From contig CAJNDS010002785.1 of assembly GCA_905221605.1 (NCBI GenBank), positions 83,705-147,704 on the forward strand: a stretch of 64,000 bases of DNA. Direction: 5' to 3'. The notes below the pieces were generated by a model. It was not told the DNA's origin. It searched no databases and saw only the letters and a list, made by a program, of their open reading frames with translations. Of this stretch, positions 30,834 to 42,419 are shown piece after piece (position 1 is the stretch's first letter; every line of letters begins with the position of its first letter). The position numbers were made by a program, and so were the translations under genes. This stretch comes from Symbiodinium natans (lineage: Eukaryota > Sar > Dinophyceae > Suessiales > Symbiodiniaceae).

Positions 30834-33344
30834 GCCCGTATCTGTGTGACCTCTGTGCAAGGGAAGGCCAGTCGCTGGTAATTCTGGCAGCTGCCAGAAT
30901 TTTTCAGGGGCGCCTGCATCCCTTGCTCGCTTGCTCGCTTAACGCGTGGACACATAGACACTTCTCGAGGCCGAGGGCCTGTGATGGTGCTGAAGCGCCT
31001 CGGCAGTGAGCCGGGCAGCGGACAGTAGCACGATCTCGTTCGGAGCCTCTGTGTTTGTGTGTGTGTGTGGGTGTGTGTGCGTGACGAAGTCAGCCGCCGG
31101 CAGACCACAGAAGAGTCGCGGTGACGTGAAATTTTGCCCACATGTTCCGACACTCGCCGTCCTTGCTTGCTTTACATGCACTGTGGGCTGCCGCAGCCCT
31201 TGCTGCCAATTCGAAGGGCGGTCTCGCGGGGAGAACGAGCCGAGGGGCAAAAACGAGTCTGCCACACTCTGCCGATGCCGGGCTGTGACTGTGAGAGTAG
31301 GTGGGTAGTAGGTGGGTCTGACAATCTGAGAATACTGCCAGCTTGCTTGCAGCCAAAGCACTAAGCGGGCATATAGGCCTCCTTTTGACACACTGAGTTT
31401 GCCTGTGTGTTCTTGCTGTCAGTGGTGCCGCGCAGGTGCCAATCCGATGGTCGGAGCTGCCAAATGTTTGCCCGGCCTGCTTGGCGTAAGCGAACAGCAT
31501 CTGTTCTCGGAGATTTGTCTTCCGGCAGCTCAACATCCGCACCGTTTATGCTCCACACTTTTGCCCGTGAGCAAGGGGTCCTATTTGCTGGCGTTTATTT
31601 CTTCGTCTTTCATCTTTCGTTATTTCTTTCTTATTTCGTTAATTCGTTCTTTCTTCCTTTATGTATTCATGTATTTCTTTATTCCTTCCTTTTTTGTCTT
31701 TCTTTCTTACTGATTTATTTATTTCTTTCTTCTTTCTTTATGTCTTTTTTGTTTTCTTTCTCCCGCTCTCTCTCCCTCTGTCTCTCTTAAACATGTGCCG
31801 GATCCCGTGTCAAATCTGCAGGTCGCAGCAGGAGGACAGGCGAAACGTTCGCATTGGGGGAACAAACACTGCTGCATTGCAGCCAACATGTGAAGTCTTG
31901 CCGGCGATACATATTTGCACATACCTGCTGATCGTCTTTCTAACTAAACACAGCTGCATGCTGCCGCGACGTATATGTACTGTATACACATGTACATCAT
32001 CACAAGTGCTTTCTGATCCGAGACAGTGTCAAGATGAAACCCACCAGTGAGTGCCAGAGGTACTGTAATTAATGGCCCAGTCAGCGCGTATGTGTGCATT
32101 TCTCCTGAGCCTGGGTGCATCGAAATCCCGGATGGAGACAGCTGGCGGGGATCTGCGGTCATGGCGGACGCATGGCCGATCTTCCCCTCGCACCATTGGG
32201 TGTTGGGCGCACCGCCTCTCCCCTTGGCCTCCTGGATGCTGCGTGGGCTTTGCCTGAGCCTGTTGCTGGGCCCAAGCCGCGGCACTTTCGCAACACACCG
32301 CGGCCTGGATGCAAAGTGACCTGTTCAGGGAATCCAGCCATAACTTACTTGACTCAGAAGTGAAAGACCAAACTACTAGACCAGACTCTATCAGCAGCAC
32401 CTAAACCTTAGCCTTAGCAGGGAGCCCAAAGCGGGCCTGCGTTTACTGTTGTGGTCTTGTGCATGTTTTTGACTCGTCTTGGTCGACTGGCTATACAATA
32501 AAGACCTTGTAGCTTCGAATGAGCCCGAAACCCTGAGCCCTCCGTCAACAAGCCTAGGCTGGTGACACCATCGGCCTGAGTAGAAAGGCAAGACCTCCAA
32601 GCTTACTTACCTACGAGTTTGTTCCTCCTTATGCCAACATGTATTTTCGGTAGGTTACCTTTACGACTCCTAGCAAAAAAAGCCCCAACAAGAACCCACA
32701 GAAATTCAGCTTCGGGGGATTAACCCTGAACCCTGAACTCTGTTCCCTAAGCAGCATATGAAGCCCTTGGGGCCAAGGCCGCATGCAGGAGGATGCGCCG
32801 TGACTGAAAATCATCACAGAAGCTATGAGGGTTTAGGGTTTAGGGTTAAACCACGGGCCCCTGTTGGGTTGTACCAGAAGGGCCCGTAATGTACTAGTAG
32901 ATGCAACCCCAACAGTGGCAGCCAGGAATCAGCTCCGCGCCAATCGGATCATCCCAAACCCCCTCCCCCCTGAACGAACACCCCCTGAGGCCCCCCAAAC
33001 ACACAAAGTATCCCGGGCCCCCTGAACCCTACACCCTGGCCCTAAACCTTCAACCTTCAAACATCGAGAGCCAGAGGCCCCAAAACCCTGAATAGGTGAA
33101 CCTCCGACCTGCAAGGTCCCCCCATCAAGGGAGCTTTGGGCTTTTTGCGGGGGGAAGGGTTTACCGCGGTTTCAGGGTGTGGGTGTGAAAGGGGCGGGTC
33201 GGCGATTTTTGCTGCGTATCCTTGCTCATCATGAGAACCTAGAACCCCATTCCCCCCTCCCAAAGCTCCCCTCCCTGCAAAAACAGCACAAAACTCACGA
33301 AGGCCCTCAACCCCCCGTAGCCCGACGAAACCTTGAACCCCCAG
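30834..33344. other. About 2.5 kb without a supported gene
   Basis: The stretch includes a TGTGTG run (31053-31080), a TTCTTT/CTTTCT-rich part (31600-31790) and a small inverted pair ACGGGCCC/GGGCCCGT (32853-32889). Several overlapping open frames on both strands (31006-31558, 32029-32400) lack motifs. A short piece near 32026-32046 (VKMKPTS) is followed by a TGAGTG and could be a tiny exon, but this cannot be supported further. Confidence 0.35.
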
Positions 33345-33439
33345 GAGATCCCCGAAGTCGACTTCGACATGTCGCCATCGGATCGCTTCCGGACGGGAGT
33401 TTGGGAGATTGTGACCGGCTACTTCTACATCCGAGGCAG
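33345..33439 (+). CDS. Exon of an unrecognised gene
   Basis: Between CCCCCAG and a GTGCAG donor the frame reads EIPEVDFDMSPSDRFRTGVW and then EIVTGYFYIRG. It starts on a codon and ends two bases into one. Composition and both splice signals are good. C-rich telomere-like sequence precedes it. It may belong to the gene ending at 36075, but the phase does not join directly, so an exon would be missing between them. Confidence 0.55.
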
Positions 33440-33851
33440 GTGCAGGGTTTGCCGGCAAATCCATCTGAGCAGAGCTTAGTATAGCATTTGTTTTGGTCAA
33501 TGTTGGCCGCCTTCGGCCAGCATGTCCCGGAGGCGAGTTGTTTTCTACATTTGCAAATGGGCAGTGAAGTTCCAGGTAGGGTTCGTGAGTCATATGTGAT
33601 GTTGCATGCTTGGGGTGGTTTCGGGTTCTTCAGCTTCAGCGTTTTAGGGATCTGCGACCTTGTGACCGGGCTCGAGAAGTTTCAGGTTCGACTTCTGGTG
33701 TTGCGAGCTTCTGTTGGGCCGCTGTGCAAGGCTTACCCCAGACCATGGCCACGTGCATTCCCATTTTTCTGCGAGTTCCCGGTTTGGGAGTACGTTTAAA
33801 GATATGAACCCTAACACCACCTTGAGAGCTTGGTCCTCAGGACCGTTTCAG

Positions 33852-36075
33852 CTGAACTCCCTGGGAGATGTCGCCTTCGCCACGAAGGAGATGCTGGCAG
33901 GCCTTCCACGCAGCCGAGTTCACTCGTAGGGTTTATAGGGTTGATAGGGTTTATAGGGTAAAAAGGGTTTAGAGGGTTTTTATAGGGTTTAATAGGTCTT
34001 ATAGGTCTTATAGGGCTTACAGGGTTTATAGGGCTTATAGGGCTTATAGGGCTTATAGGGCTTATAGGGCTTATAGGGCTTATAGGGCTTATAGGGCTTA
34101 GGGCTCAAAAGTGGAGGTAGGAAGGGGGGGGGGAGAGTTCCTGAGAAGTTGCACTTTAAGTCTAAACCCTAAACTTTGTGACCCACCCTACACATGTGGG
34201 GGCTGTTTGGATTTGGTTTAGGCCCTTTCAACAAAGAACCTGCAACAACAAGAACAATCACAATAGCAGCAGCAAGAATACGAGTAGAAAATGAGAAGCT
34301 GAAGAACGATAGGAATGCGCAAGTGTATATTTTGGATACCCCGGCGCATAACGCATGGACCACAGGACTATGGTATGACGATTATGGGTTCCTCATTTTC
34401 CAGCAGCAGCTCAGTTGCCGGTTAGGACCAAAACCCGAAGCCCCATAAACCCGAACCTCTAAACCCTAAACCTTAAACTCTAACCCTTTTAACTCGAAAC
34501 CCTAAACCCTAAACCTTATAAACCCACAACCCTAAACCCCAAAACCCTTACCTTCCAAGCCTAGAACCTGGTAGGTGTGTGTGACACCCGGCTTCCAACC
34601 AGCGTCATTGCAAGGCCTGGAGCTTAGGGTTTGGTGTTTGGGGCTTAGGGTTTAGGGTTTAGGGTTTAGGATTTAGGGTTTAGGGTTCTTCTGGCATCCC
34701 TACGTACCTATTGTTCGGATGCTGAAGTTTTCGAGGGCCAATGGGGTTGTCTCTAAAATACGGGGGGCTTCTCGAGGCCTCCAACCCGGAAGCCTGCCAA
34801 ACTTTGGAGCCCCCCCGAAACCCCAAACATCCTGCATCCGAACCGCGCGCCATTTAAGCCCTACTTAATTCCTAAGCTCGGGAGGCAAGATATCCTCACG
34901 CTGAACCAGCCACAGGTCGGTCGCGGCCTTGGTTGCCAAGGGTTGAGGGCCCTTTAAGGGTTTTTGGGCTGAGTGCTGAGGGTTTGAGGTTTGAGCTAGT
35001 TGTTGACAGTCTTGCTCGTATCAGTTCAATACCAATCACCGCCAGGGTCAAGACAGCTTAGCTTATAGCCTGGTTCGCGCACTTGTTCAGTTTCTCTTGA
35101 GTGGCGCGGCGGCTTCTTATTGTTGCAGCCTTTCTAAATCCCTCGCGAACCTGAGTCCCTTTCACTTCGGCGTCTCTAGAACGGGCCATGGGCGGACATT
35201 ATGTTCGCTAGAGTAGTCCTGGAGGATCCTTTATTGAAACCTACGTCCTTGGGGATGTATACCGTGGGTCTGTGGCTCACATGTTCCGCAGACTATCATA
35301 GAGTCCACATGCTAAGCATTCTGAACCCGAACTCGTACCGGACCCTTTCGGGCTTTAGGGTTTCGGGTTTTATGGCCACGAGACCCTGGCCCACCACCGA
35401 GCCACTTGTGGAATGCTCATGGCCTGAAAAACCCTAAACCCTAAAACCCTAAACCCTAAACCCTGAACCCAAGGCCTGAACATGACCTTCTATATCCTGG
35501 CGCCGACGGGCTGGGCTCACTACTGCGTGGCAACGCTCCGCTTCGTGGGGCCTGCGGGCCTGTTTACCTGAAACCACAGCCCCCCCGCGACCCCCTTAAA
35601 AGATACCCGTAAATACCCACAACATGGTTAGAGCTCCTTCTTAGCTCTCAGGTGTTGGGTGAGGTTTAGGGTTTAGGGCTTCCGGTCCTGTACCCCGTTT
35701 GGGTTCCTAAAGCCACCCTCAGCTCCGCCCCCGTTGTTTCCCAGAAGCGCCCCGGGCATTTGAGCACGAAAGCCGACCCTGCTGCTGCGCACATCGCGTT
35801 ACGATGTGCGATGTGGATTTCAAGCAAACAAAGAACAGTCCAGCTATGACTATGCTATTCGTATCATATATGTACATACATATATAGATAGATAAACAAC
35901 TGAGTACATATGAATATATGTATATATATATATATATATCCCATATATCATATCATAAGCCTGCCGAGTCCCGCTGAGGTACGGCCCCAGCGAGGGGCCC
36001 TTCGACGACAACTTCGAGGCCCCACCGATCCGGCCATTGATGGAGGCCCTGACCCCCACAGTCGCCATAATGTAA
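33852..36075 (+). CDS. C-terminal exons of an unrecognised gene
   Basis: Exon 33852-33900 (LNSLGDVAFATKEMLA) leaves one base into a codon at a GC donor. Exon 35474-35549 completes it and reads LNMTFYILAPTGWAHYCVAT before a GC donor, two bases into a codon. Exon 35979-36075 completes that codon and reads YGPSEGPFDDNFEAPPIRPL, ending TPTVAIM and TAA. The three join in phase with GC-AG introns, which strongly supports one gene. A small piece at 34885-34915 (QDILTLNQPQ) may be noise. The middle exon is moderately hydrophobic. I do not recognise the family. Confidence 0.62.
33928..34095. repeat. 9-bp CTTATAGGG repeat grading from GTTTATAGG
   Basis: Variants of GGGTTTATA become a regular nine-base repeat, CTTATAGGG, with about nine exact copies at the end. 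It lies in the 5' part of the intron following the exon at 33900, in the G-rich orientation. Confidence 0.88.
34440..35470. other. Intron with telomere-like repeats in both orientations
   Basis: CCCTAAA-type units lie at 34440-34555 and again right before the acceptor (35428-35470). TTTAGGG units lie at 34625-34690. The remainder shows no coding signal that I can support. Confidence 0.5.
35850..35945. repeat. TA/TATG microsatellites
   Basis: TATATG and TATATA runs occur shortly before the last exon of the gene that ends at 36075. Confidence 0.8.
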
Positions 36076-36455
36076 GCAGGACGCCTTTCCTGGGTTCTTG
36101 CCAGGAACTTTTCCAATGAAGTTTACATAAAAGGGTTCTGGAGTTAATAGCTTCTCCTCATGGTGACCTGCTTAGAGTTCCGTAGCAGCAACCGACCGCA
36201 AGTGCCTGGACGCACCTGGTATCCACATGGGGCGAAGACTTTGATCTTGCTGCAAGTACGAACTGCAGACGACATCCATGCGGGCCATGGTGTAACATTG
36301 CAGACAGCTGTTTGTGTTCGGGACTTCTCATGTGGAGGATCTGTCTTGCACAAGGCAGTCTTTTGTGTTGGGTGTCTCGGCTTCATCCAGGGCAGCATGA
36401 TGATCTCCCATGGCCCATGGCCGACTAGGGGCTGTGCCTCCCTGCCCATGTGCAG

Positions 36456-36968
36456 GCAGCCCTTTCGCAATACACAACGCTGGACACAGAGCAGATGGAC
36501 TACTGGGCTCTTGAGGTTGGGAGCCTTGGCTTTACTCCTTGCCCTTCCTGTGGTGGCAAAGTTTCCTCCCATTCCTTGCCATCCGAGGAACGTGCTGTGC
36601 CGCGAAACCCTGGTGGGCCACGGCATGGAGGTCGCCTGGCGTTTCCAGCATCAAGTTGTACAGCTCGGGGATTGCACTGACTACAGAACTATACAGGTAC
36701 ATCGTATGATACTTCAACGCGAAAAGAAGCGCCCGTTGGCCCCGGTGAGGATGCTCCACCCCTGCTGCTGGAGCGTTCGACGATGCCAAACCGCTGGGAC
36801 GGCCGCGAAGAGCCATCTCCCTGCGGTCCTTTGGAAGAGGCTATCCAGGTGAAGTGGAGTCCGGCCTCCGCTGTCAAGTATCCCTGGGAGGACGGTGTAG
36901 TAGAGCTGGTCAATGGTGCTCCTGTAGCTGGCGGCTGGCGCGGCAGAAATGCTACGATCACAGCATAG
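36456..36968 (+). CDS. Exons of an unrecognised small protein, with stop
   Basis: Exon 36456-36515 reads AALSQYTTLDTEQMDYWALE between GTGCAG and GTTGGG. A possible middle exon at 36648-36695 reads HQVVQLGDCTDYRTIQ before GTACAT. The last exon, 36727-36968, is 79 codons in one frame (STMPNRWDGREEPSPCGPLE, later KYPWEDGVVELVNGAPVAGG) and ends in TAG. A 230-residue frame and a minus-strand frame overlap this region, but their composition is less protein-like. No family is recognised; the tryptophans and prolines suggest a small folded domain. Confidence 0.48.
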
Positions 36969-36992
36969 CAGGCCTAAACTCCAAGTCCGACC

Positions 36993-37163
36993 ATGCAGGA
37001 GAAGCCGTGTCTGGCAGCACCCACTCCATGCATCTGCGCATCAATCCGGACTTGCCGCGCCCTGGCAGAACGCACCAGGGGCGGCATCGAGGGCACTTTG
37101 AGGGGGCTGGCTCAGGATTTATGGCGTGATGCTCTACAAGCCCTCAAAACCGTTACAGAATGA
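36993..37163 (+). CDS. Possible short ORF or last exon
   Basis: From the ATG at 36993 (or from GAG at 36999 after the AG of CATGCAG) the frame runs to TGA at 37161 with 56 codons, ending RGLAQDLWRDALQALKTVTE, which looks like an amphipathic helix. A second frame over the same bases is also open, so this is uncertain. It begins 25 bases after the previous stop. Confidence 0.3.
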   Translation: MQEKPCLAAPTPCICASIRTCRALAERTRGGIEGTLRGLAQDLWRDALQALKTVTE

Positions 37164-38685
37164 TACAGAATGTCCTGTAAGCCCAAAAAAACTCTGAGTA
37201 CCTGTTCGGGTCCGAGTTGGCACAGGTTACCTTCCCCACTCTTCTGGCGGGAAGCGCTGTGCCCAAGGTGCCATGCTGCCGTATTTGAGGTTTTCATCCT
37301 AGGGTGCTTTCACAGGCTTGCGATGAGGGTCCATAGTTTTAGGCCTAAAGGATCCTAAAGGTTTGTGGTTTGGGGTTTTCTGGCTTTGGAGTTCCTGGGT
37401 TCTGAGATTGACCGACAAAGGTAAGCTTTTGGAACCACACGTTCTCGTTCGATGCTGTATCCTCGTAGAAGCTTTCGTAGTCGTAGTCCTCTGAAAAGGC
37501 TGGGAGACGTCGAACGACTTCACGCGAGTGACTTGCGAGGAGCGTATGGCACATCGAGACTCCGGGCTTGTGGGGTTCAACTCTGAACCCCAAAATCCCT
37601 AAGCCCCAAGCTTGCCCCAAACCCTAAGCCCTAAATTCCTCAACTCGGGAGTTTTGCAGGGTTTCAACACAGACTTCGGGGCGGCCACAAGTGGGAGTAC
37701 TGGTACTTGAACAGGGGTACCCCCCTCAATATGCACCAAAAAGCTACAGTCCCCAGTATAGGGAACCCCCCAAACGGGTACCCCTATTTTCGGAGCCCCG
37801 TAGTTTTGTCGTGGCCCAATGACCCTATCTTCTTGTGGACCTTGTTGCGCCCCCAAGCGAGGACTGCCCCTACCAGGCCGACTGCCCGCCAACCTGTCCG
37901 AGCCCTAAAGGATTTAGAATTGGGGAGATGTAGGAGGGGTAGACGAGAGGTCTGCAAACTTTAGGGTTTCAGGATGTGTCGGGGGTATGCGGGGCTTAGT
38001 TCGGGTTTAGAGGCATTCGGTCTTCGAGTTTAGGGTTTGGGGGGGCTTTAAGACGAGGCGCTTGTGCGACATGCTGCTATGTGTTCACATATTGCGCGAC
38101 ATATAGACTCTACATCCCCATGCAATGACCTGAGGGTCTGCCTACACTATCACAGTAAATATTGCACATGTTTAGATCTAGATTGTGTATTTCTTCAACA
38201 CACATCGCCTCACCAACCGAAGGGGGGGGGGTAAAAGCCAAATATCTTGATCTTTTTTCATATCCATATCTAATCATGTCCATATCTATGTCTACACCTA
38301 GATCTGTACATACGTCACCGACAGATAGCAATACTCTGAGAAGCTCCGCGGATTTCGGGGACGCATTCTGGAATCATCACGGTCATCTTTGGTATGCGAC
38401 GGTCCTTGCACTGAGGCAAGGACGCCTACACGCCCTGCATGTGTGTTTGGTGGAACTGTCGCTTGGCTTCATCTTGCCAAAAAAAGAGCAGCGAATATCC
38501 GAACCCTAAACGCCAAACCCCAGCGGCAACACAATTGCCATCTTTAGGCACATGGGATGTTGGTCGCAGCGTCTGCGAGCCGCCGGCCACGGACGCAGCA
38601 CCCCTCTCCTGCCTGCTGTGCGCCAGGTGGAGTTGGGCTGCGTTTGTTGAGTCCATTCACCCCACGTAGCGGTCGCTTGCTGCAG
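37164..38685. other. Spacer without a supported gene
   Basis: Both strands have short open frames without motifs. A GGGGTACCCCC/GGGTACCCCT pair (37716-37788) might be a small inverted-repeat element. TTTAGGG-like remnants are near 37960-38040 and a G run is at 38221-38231. Confidence 0.3.
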
Positions 38686-39500
38686 AGGCGCCAGAAACCC
38701 GAGTCACCCCCAAGATCCCTCGAAGGCAGCCGCACTGCCTGGGCTTGGAAGTGGAAGAAGTGCGCCCGGAAAGTTGGTCTCTTTTGGGGGATGACGATGT
38801 GGGATGGTTCATCAACGTCACCTTTAACAGGCCGGCGAGTGCCAATCTGCAATACATGATGGTCGACGGAGAGAGAGGGCTCACCATTGTCAGAAGATTC
38901 TGTCCACTGAGTATCCGCTTGCAGGGCTGCTCCTCCCTCCACATCCCCTCCCCCCTGCCTGGTCCCTTGGAAGGCACATCATCTTCGGGCCGCTGATGCA
39001 GACAACCGAGCAAGCGATTCACATGAGCTGCCAAAGCGAAGCAGAAGCCGGCATGGTGCCGCCTGTGTTCGTCCGCTTTGACCTTGCAGCTCAAGACCTG
39101 ACCATTGTGCAGGACAGGATGGAGGGGGAGGTCAGGCAGTGTGTTGTACCTACTGCGTTACTACATGGGGTTTCAGGTTATGAAATACCTAAGGATCACA
39201 TGGCTGGAAGGGCACAATCAAAATAAAGTGTTGCTGCTGCAGTGCAACAGATGCAAACATCAGGACACGCTCTTCTTGGATGCTCGAAAGGTGCCCAATC
39301 CACTTCGCATGAGTTCCTTGGCTCGGTTCACCGTTTCTCGCCGGGCATGCACTGGCTGAGTGCACGCAACAGAATCGTAGAAGGACCATGGCATGGCTTC
39401 CTGCATGAACCGATGGATCGGACCAGGATTTTGTGAGCTCAAGATTCTGGAGGGCGCGGTGGTGGACGCGCAGCGTGATTGCACTTCGAACGAGGCATAA
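38686..39500 (+). CDS. Exons of an unrecognised gene, with stop
   Basis: Exon from 38686 or 38688 to about 38925 reads LGLEVEEVRPESWSLLGDDD and later NVTFNRPASANLQYMMVDG. Exon 39005 to about 39123 reads TEQAIHMSCQSEAEAG and PPVFVRFDLAAQDLTIVQD. A final piece, 39427-39500, reads FCELKILEGAVVDAQRDC and ends in TAA. The short string LTIV appears in the first two pieces (GLTIV, DLTIV), hinting at an internal repeat, and DLTIV recurs in the separate exon at 51761. The exact joins were not resolved. The composition is clearly protein-like, but no family is recognised. Confidence 0.5.
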
Positions 39501-39775
39501 AGACCTCAGGATACCCCCGTCAAGCATGCTGCGCTACCCCAAGCAAAACACACACACACACACACATACATGCTTCTTCAAAGTGACTCCTGGAGCCCAT
39601 CCATGCAGCTTTTGAAACCCCATAACCAAGCCTTAAAAAGCATTTTATTTCAAGCGCCCGGCCCTTACTCCCTCTGCTACGGCTCAGGTTCCCTCATACA
39701 TCCCTTAAGTTGGCAACTAGAGAAGGCTGCCCACTTTTTTCAACTTGTGGGACCCAGTCCAGGTACTGGATTCCG

Positions 39776-40310
39776 ATGGCGGCTTCCTGGGGCTCCCCTG
39801 TCTTTCTTTTGGGAGACACCGTGGCTCCGACGCTTGGCACCTGGACGCCTGAGAACTCGGCGGCTCGGATGGAGGTTTTTCGGGCTTTTGGGCTTTTTGG
39901 GTTTTAGGGCTTGGGGGTAAGTTTTGGGGTTAGGGTTCTGGATTCTGGGGTTTAGGGTTTTAGGGTTTCATGTTACTTCGGGCTTCTTTTTGAGGTTTTT
40001 GGGAGCTGCTTGAGTCGGATGAATATAAGGTTTTTGGGATCATGGCTGGCACGCCTTGGGGCTTTGGGTTCAGGGTTGAGGGCTTTCCGGGCTTACCTGG
40101 CGGGGTTTGGGCTTCAGGGCTTACGGACGGGGGTCTGGCGATTTATTCTCGCCACCTGCTCTGAAAAGCTTGTCTAGCCAAGTGCAGCTCATAACATTTT
40201 TTTTGTGCTCTCCTGCTTTGCAGGCTCGGGACATTCCGCTCCACGTACAGGTCGAACTCCAGTTCAGCGAGGAAGTCAGCCTGGGGCTGTCGAACCGGTG
40301 GCGTGACTGA
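39776..40310 (+). CDS. Compact two-exon gene for a 61-residue protein
   Basis: Exon one, 39776-39874, starts at ATG and reads MAASWGSPVFLLGDTVAPTL, ending before GTTTTT. Exon two, 40224-40310, follows TTTGCAG, is in phase, reads ARDIPLHVQVELQFSEEVSL and stops at TGA. The 349-base intron contains TTTAGGG-type repeats near its donor. The protein has an acidic, beta-strand-like C-terminal half. A minus-strand frame overlaps exon two, but the start codon, both splice signals, phase and stop favour the + strand. No family is recognised; more exons could have been missed. Confidence 0.48.
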
Positions 40311-40670
40311 CAACGTTGTGTGTGTTTTGGGCATATCGGGAATGATGTTGTGTTCACTGGGCTGGCTGGAAAAATGCACGCAATGTCCCCCCCCGTAGTT
40401 AGGACGGAGGACGTGGGAGCAGCTTAAGTTCCGCTGCACGGACAGACTGCCAGACCTGAGCTGAGGGATCTTAGTTAAGAGCCTCGGGGGACGCCATGTT
40501 GAGACCCACAGAAGCCACATACTTTGCATGGTTTTCGTGGCAGGCAAGGGTTTGAACAAGGACGCCCATCTATGTCGCTTCTTCTGCAGCCTGCTGCTAC
40601 TGACGGTCTGAAGCGGACATGCTGACAGACAGAGCGCGAACAATTTTTTTTGGGCACTTGATACTCGCAA

Positions 40671-41327
40671 ATGTCAAAAAGGTCGGTGTCTGTGCTGACG
40701 ATGGGCAGCTACGGTGAGGAGGGCCCGGCCGATGAGCTGGTGGCCAGCTTGCCTGTCCCCAGCTCGGAGTGAAAGAAGGGAAGCTTACAATTCTGGCATT
40801 GGTACATCTCCCTTGTTTGCAGGATACAGGCTCCGGCTCCAGGTAGGGTTCAGGGCTGAGGGTTCTCAAAGGGGTTTTCGGTTTATTTGGGGTGATGTAT
40901 ATTCATAAGGCTGCATCATGGCTTTAAGGTCGGGGTGTTGCGAGTTCGTAGATGTCGCGCAATGAGTCTTTCCTAACTCCTTTAAGCAAATTGAGGCAAA
41001 GGATTGCAGGACAGAAGGATGACAGAGGGTGAGGGTTTCGAGTTATGAGCTTCAGCTAGTTGACGCCCATGGCCCAAGCCTTTTGGCAACTTTCATTTGG
41101 TGGTAAACTAATCTCATGAAGACGCTCAACAAGCCCTATAAGCCTTATAAGCCTTAAACCCCGCCCCCAAGCAGCCCTACTCGCCCCCTTTTTGAAGCCC
41201 CCACCCCCTCGAAAGCTACGCCCCTACAAACCTCTCGACAAGCCTGGACCTGGTGCCCCTCAGCTTTTCCCGCTTGGAAGAGCTACAGCGGGCCAAAAGC
41301 CTTAACGCTGCGGAGTCTGCCAACTGA
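40671..41327 (+). CDS. Small gene: start exon and terminal exon, unrecognised
   Basis: From ATG at 40671 the frame reads MSKRSVSVLTMGSYGEEGPA and remains open to TGA at 40770; a GTGAGG at 40714 could be the donor. A terminal exon, 41243-41327, follows GACAAG and reads LDLVPLSFSRLEELQRAKSL, ending in TGA. The two do not join directly in phase, so at least one small exon is missing or they belong to different genes. No family is recognised. Confidence 0.4.
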
Positions 41328-41512
41328 CCCAAACCACCCCCAACTGAGACAACCTCTCGAGCCCTCGGAGAAACACAAACCCTAAACACCTAGGCCCTGT
41401 TCTACAAACTTCGGCGGTAGCATGAACCCCGAAACACCCCCGACACGCCCCTGAAAAAAAAACAAGCCTGAACCCCAAAAGCCCCCAACCAAAAGAAGCC
41501 CTCCAAGGCCGG

Positions 41513-41809
41513 ATCCCCGCGGCTCCGCTTCGACTCCCGGGCCCTGCGGGTGGACTTGGCCGGCCTTTTGCATCCCGACCTGGTTTAGGGTTTAGGGTTT
41601 AGGGTTTAGGGTTTAGGGTTTAGGGACCTGGTTTCGTTCTGATTGATGCATGGATGAATGTCGTGATATGGCGTGAGGTATGTTTAAATAAGACGGGATT
41701 TTTTGAGATGTTTCAAAGCGCGGGTGAGCGTTTGGCGGGACCCGCTGCAAATCCTGAAAATGGCGCCAAGAGTCCCTATCCCTAAGCCCTAAAGCCAGCA
41801 AAGGGGGCG

Positions 41810-41847
<38 letters not shown>

Positions 41848-42160
41848 GGCGTGGCTGGAGATACTGAACACTGAAATCTGAAACTTTGCAAGGCTTAAGC
41901 CCCGAATCCTAAGCCCTAAACCCCAAGCCCCAAACCCCAAATCCCAAACCCCACGCAGGCTCAGGCCAAGGCATCGAGGGCCTAGACCCTAAGACCCTAA
42001 GACCCTAAGACCCTAAGACCCTAAGACCCTAAGACCCTAAGACCCTAAGACCCTAAGACCCTAAGACATCCTCATGACTCGCAACTCTAAGGAGCCATGA
42101 TGTGCTGTACTCCGTCGGCCTGGACCCGGGCTTGGCCCCGTGGCAGCTCCGGAATGGGGA
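41513..42160 (+). CDS. Two exons of an unrecognised gene
   Basis: Exon of about 41513-41582 reads LRFDSRALRVDLAGLLHPDL and stops at a GTTTAG donor that is already the first unit of a TTTAGGG array. The second piece, about 42092-42160, reads SHDVLYSVGLDPGLAPWQLR after CTAAG. The intron between runs from TTTAGGG at its start to CCCTAAG at its end. Phase was not proven. No family is recognised. Confidence 0.42.
41583..42068. repeat. Intron made of facing telomere-like arrays plus a G run
   Basis: (TTTAGGG)6 at 41583-41624 forms the donor itself. A run of about 33 G lies at 41814-41846, and nine or ten copies of GACCCTAAG (9-bp variant) lie at 41985-42066 before the acceptor side. Confidence 0.88.
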
Positions 42161-42419
42161 TTTTGGGGTTCAGGGTTCAGCCCTAAACCCTAAACCCTGA
42201 ACCCTAAACCCTAAACCCTAAACGGTTTAGGGTTTCGGGTTCAGGGGGGTTGGGGGTTCATCGGGTTTCGGGTTTAGGGTGTAGAGGGCTTAGGTTGATA
42301 GAGTGTAGAGGAAACTCCTGGTTTTAGGGCGTTTGTAGGGTAGAGGAGGGCTTAAAAGGGGGTTTGTTCGTAGAACGCGCTCGTTCAAAATCACACCAGC
42401 TCCTCGATCAACAACCCCA

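Noticed and set aside
36144-36626. 160-residue minus-strand protein
   Set aside because: It overlaps a + strand exon with better splice signals, and no motif was found in it.
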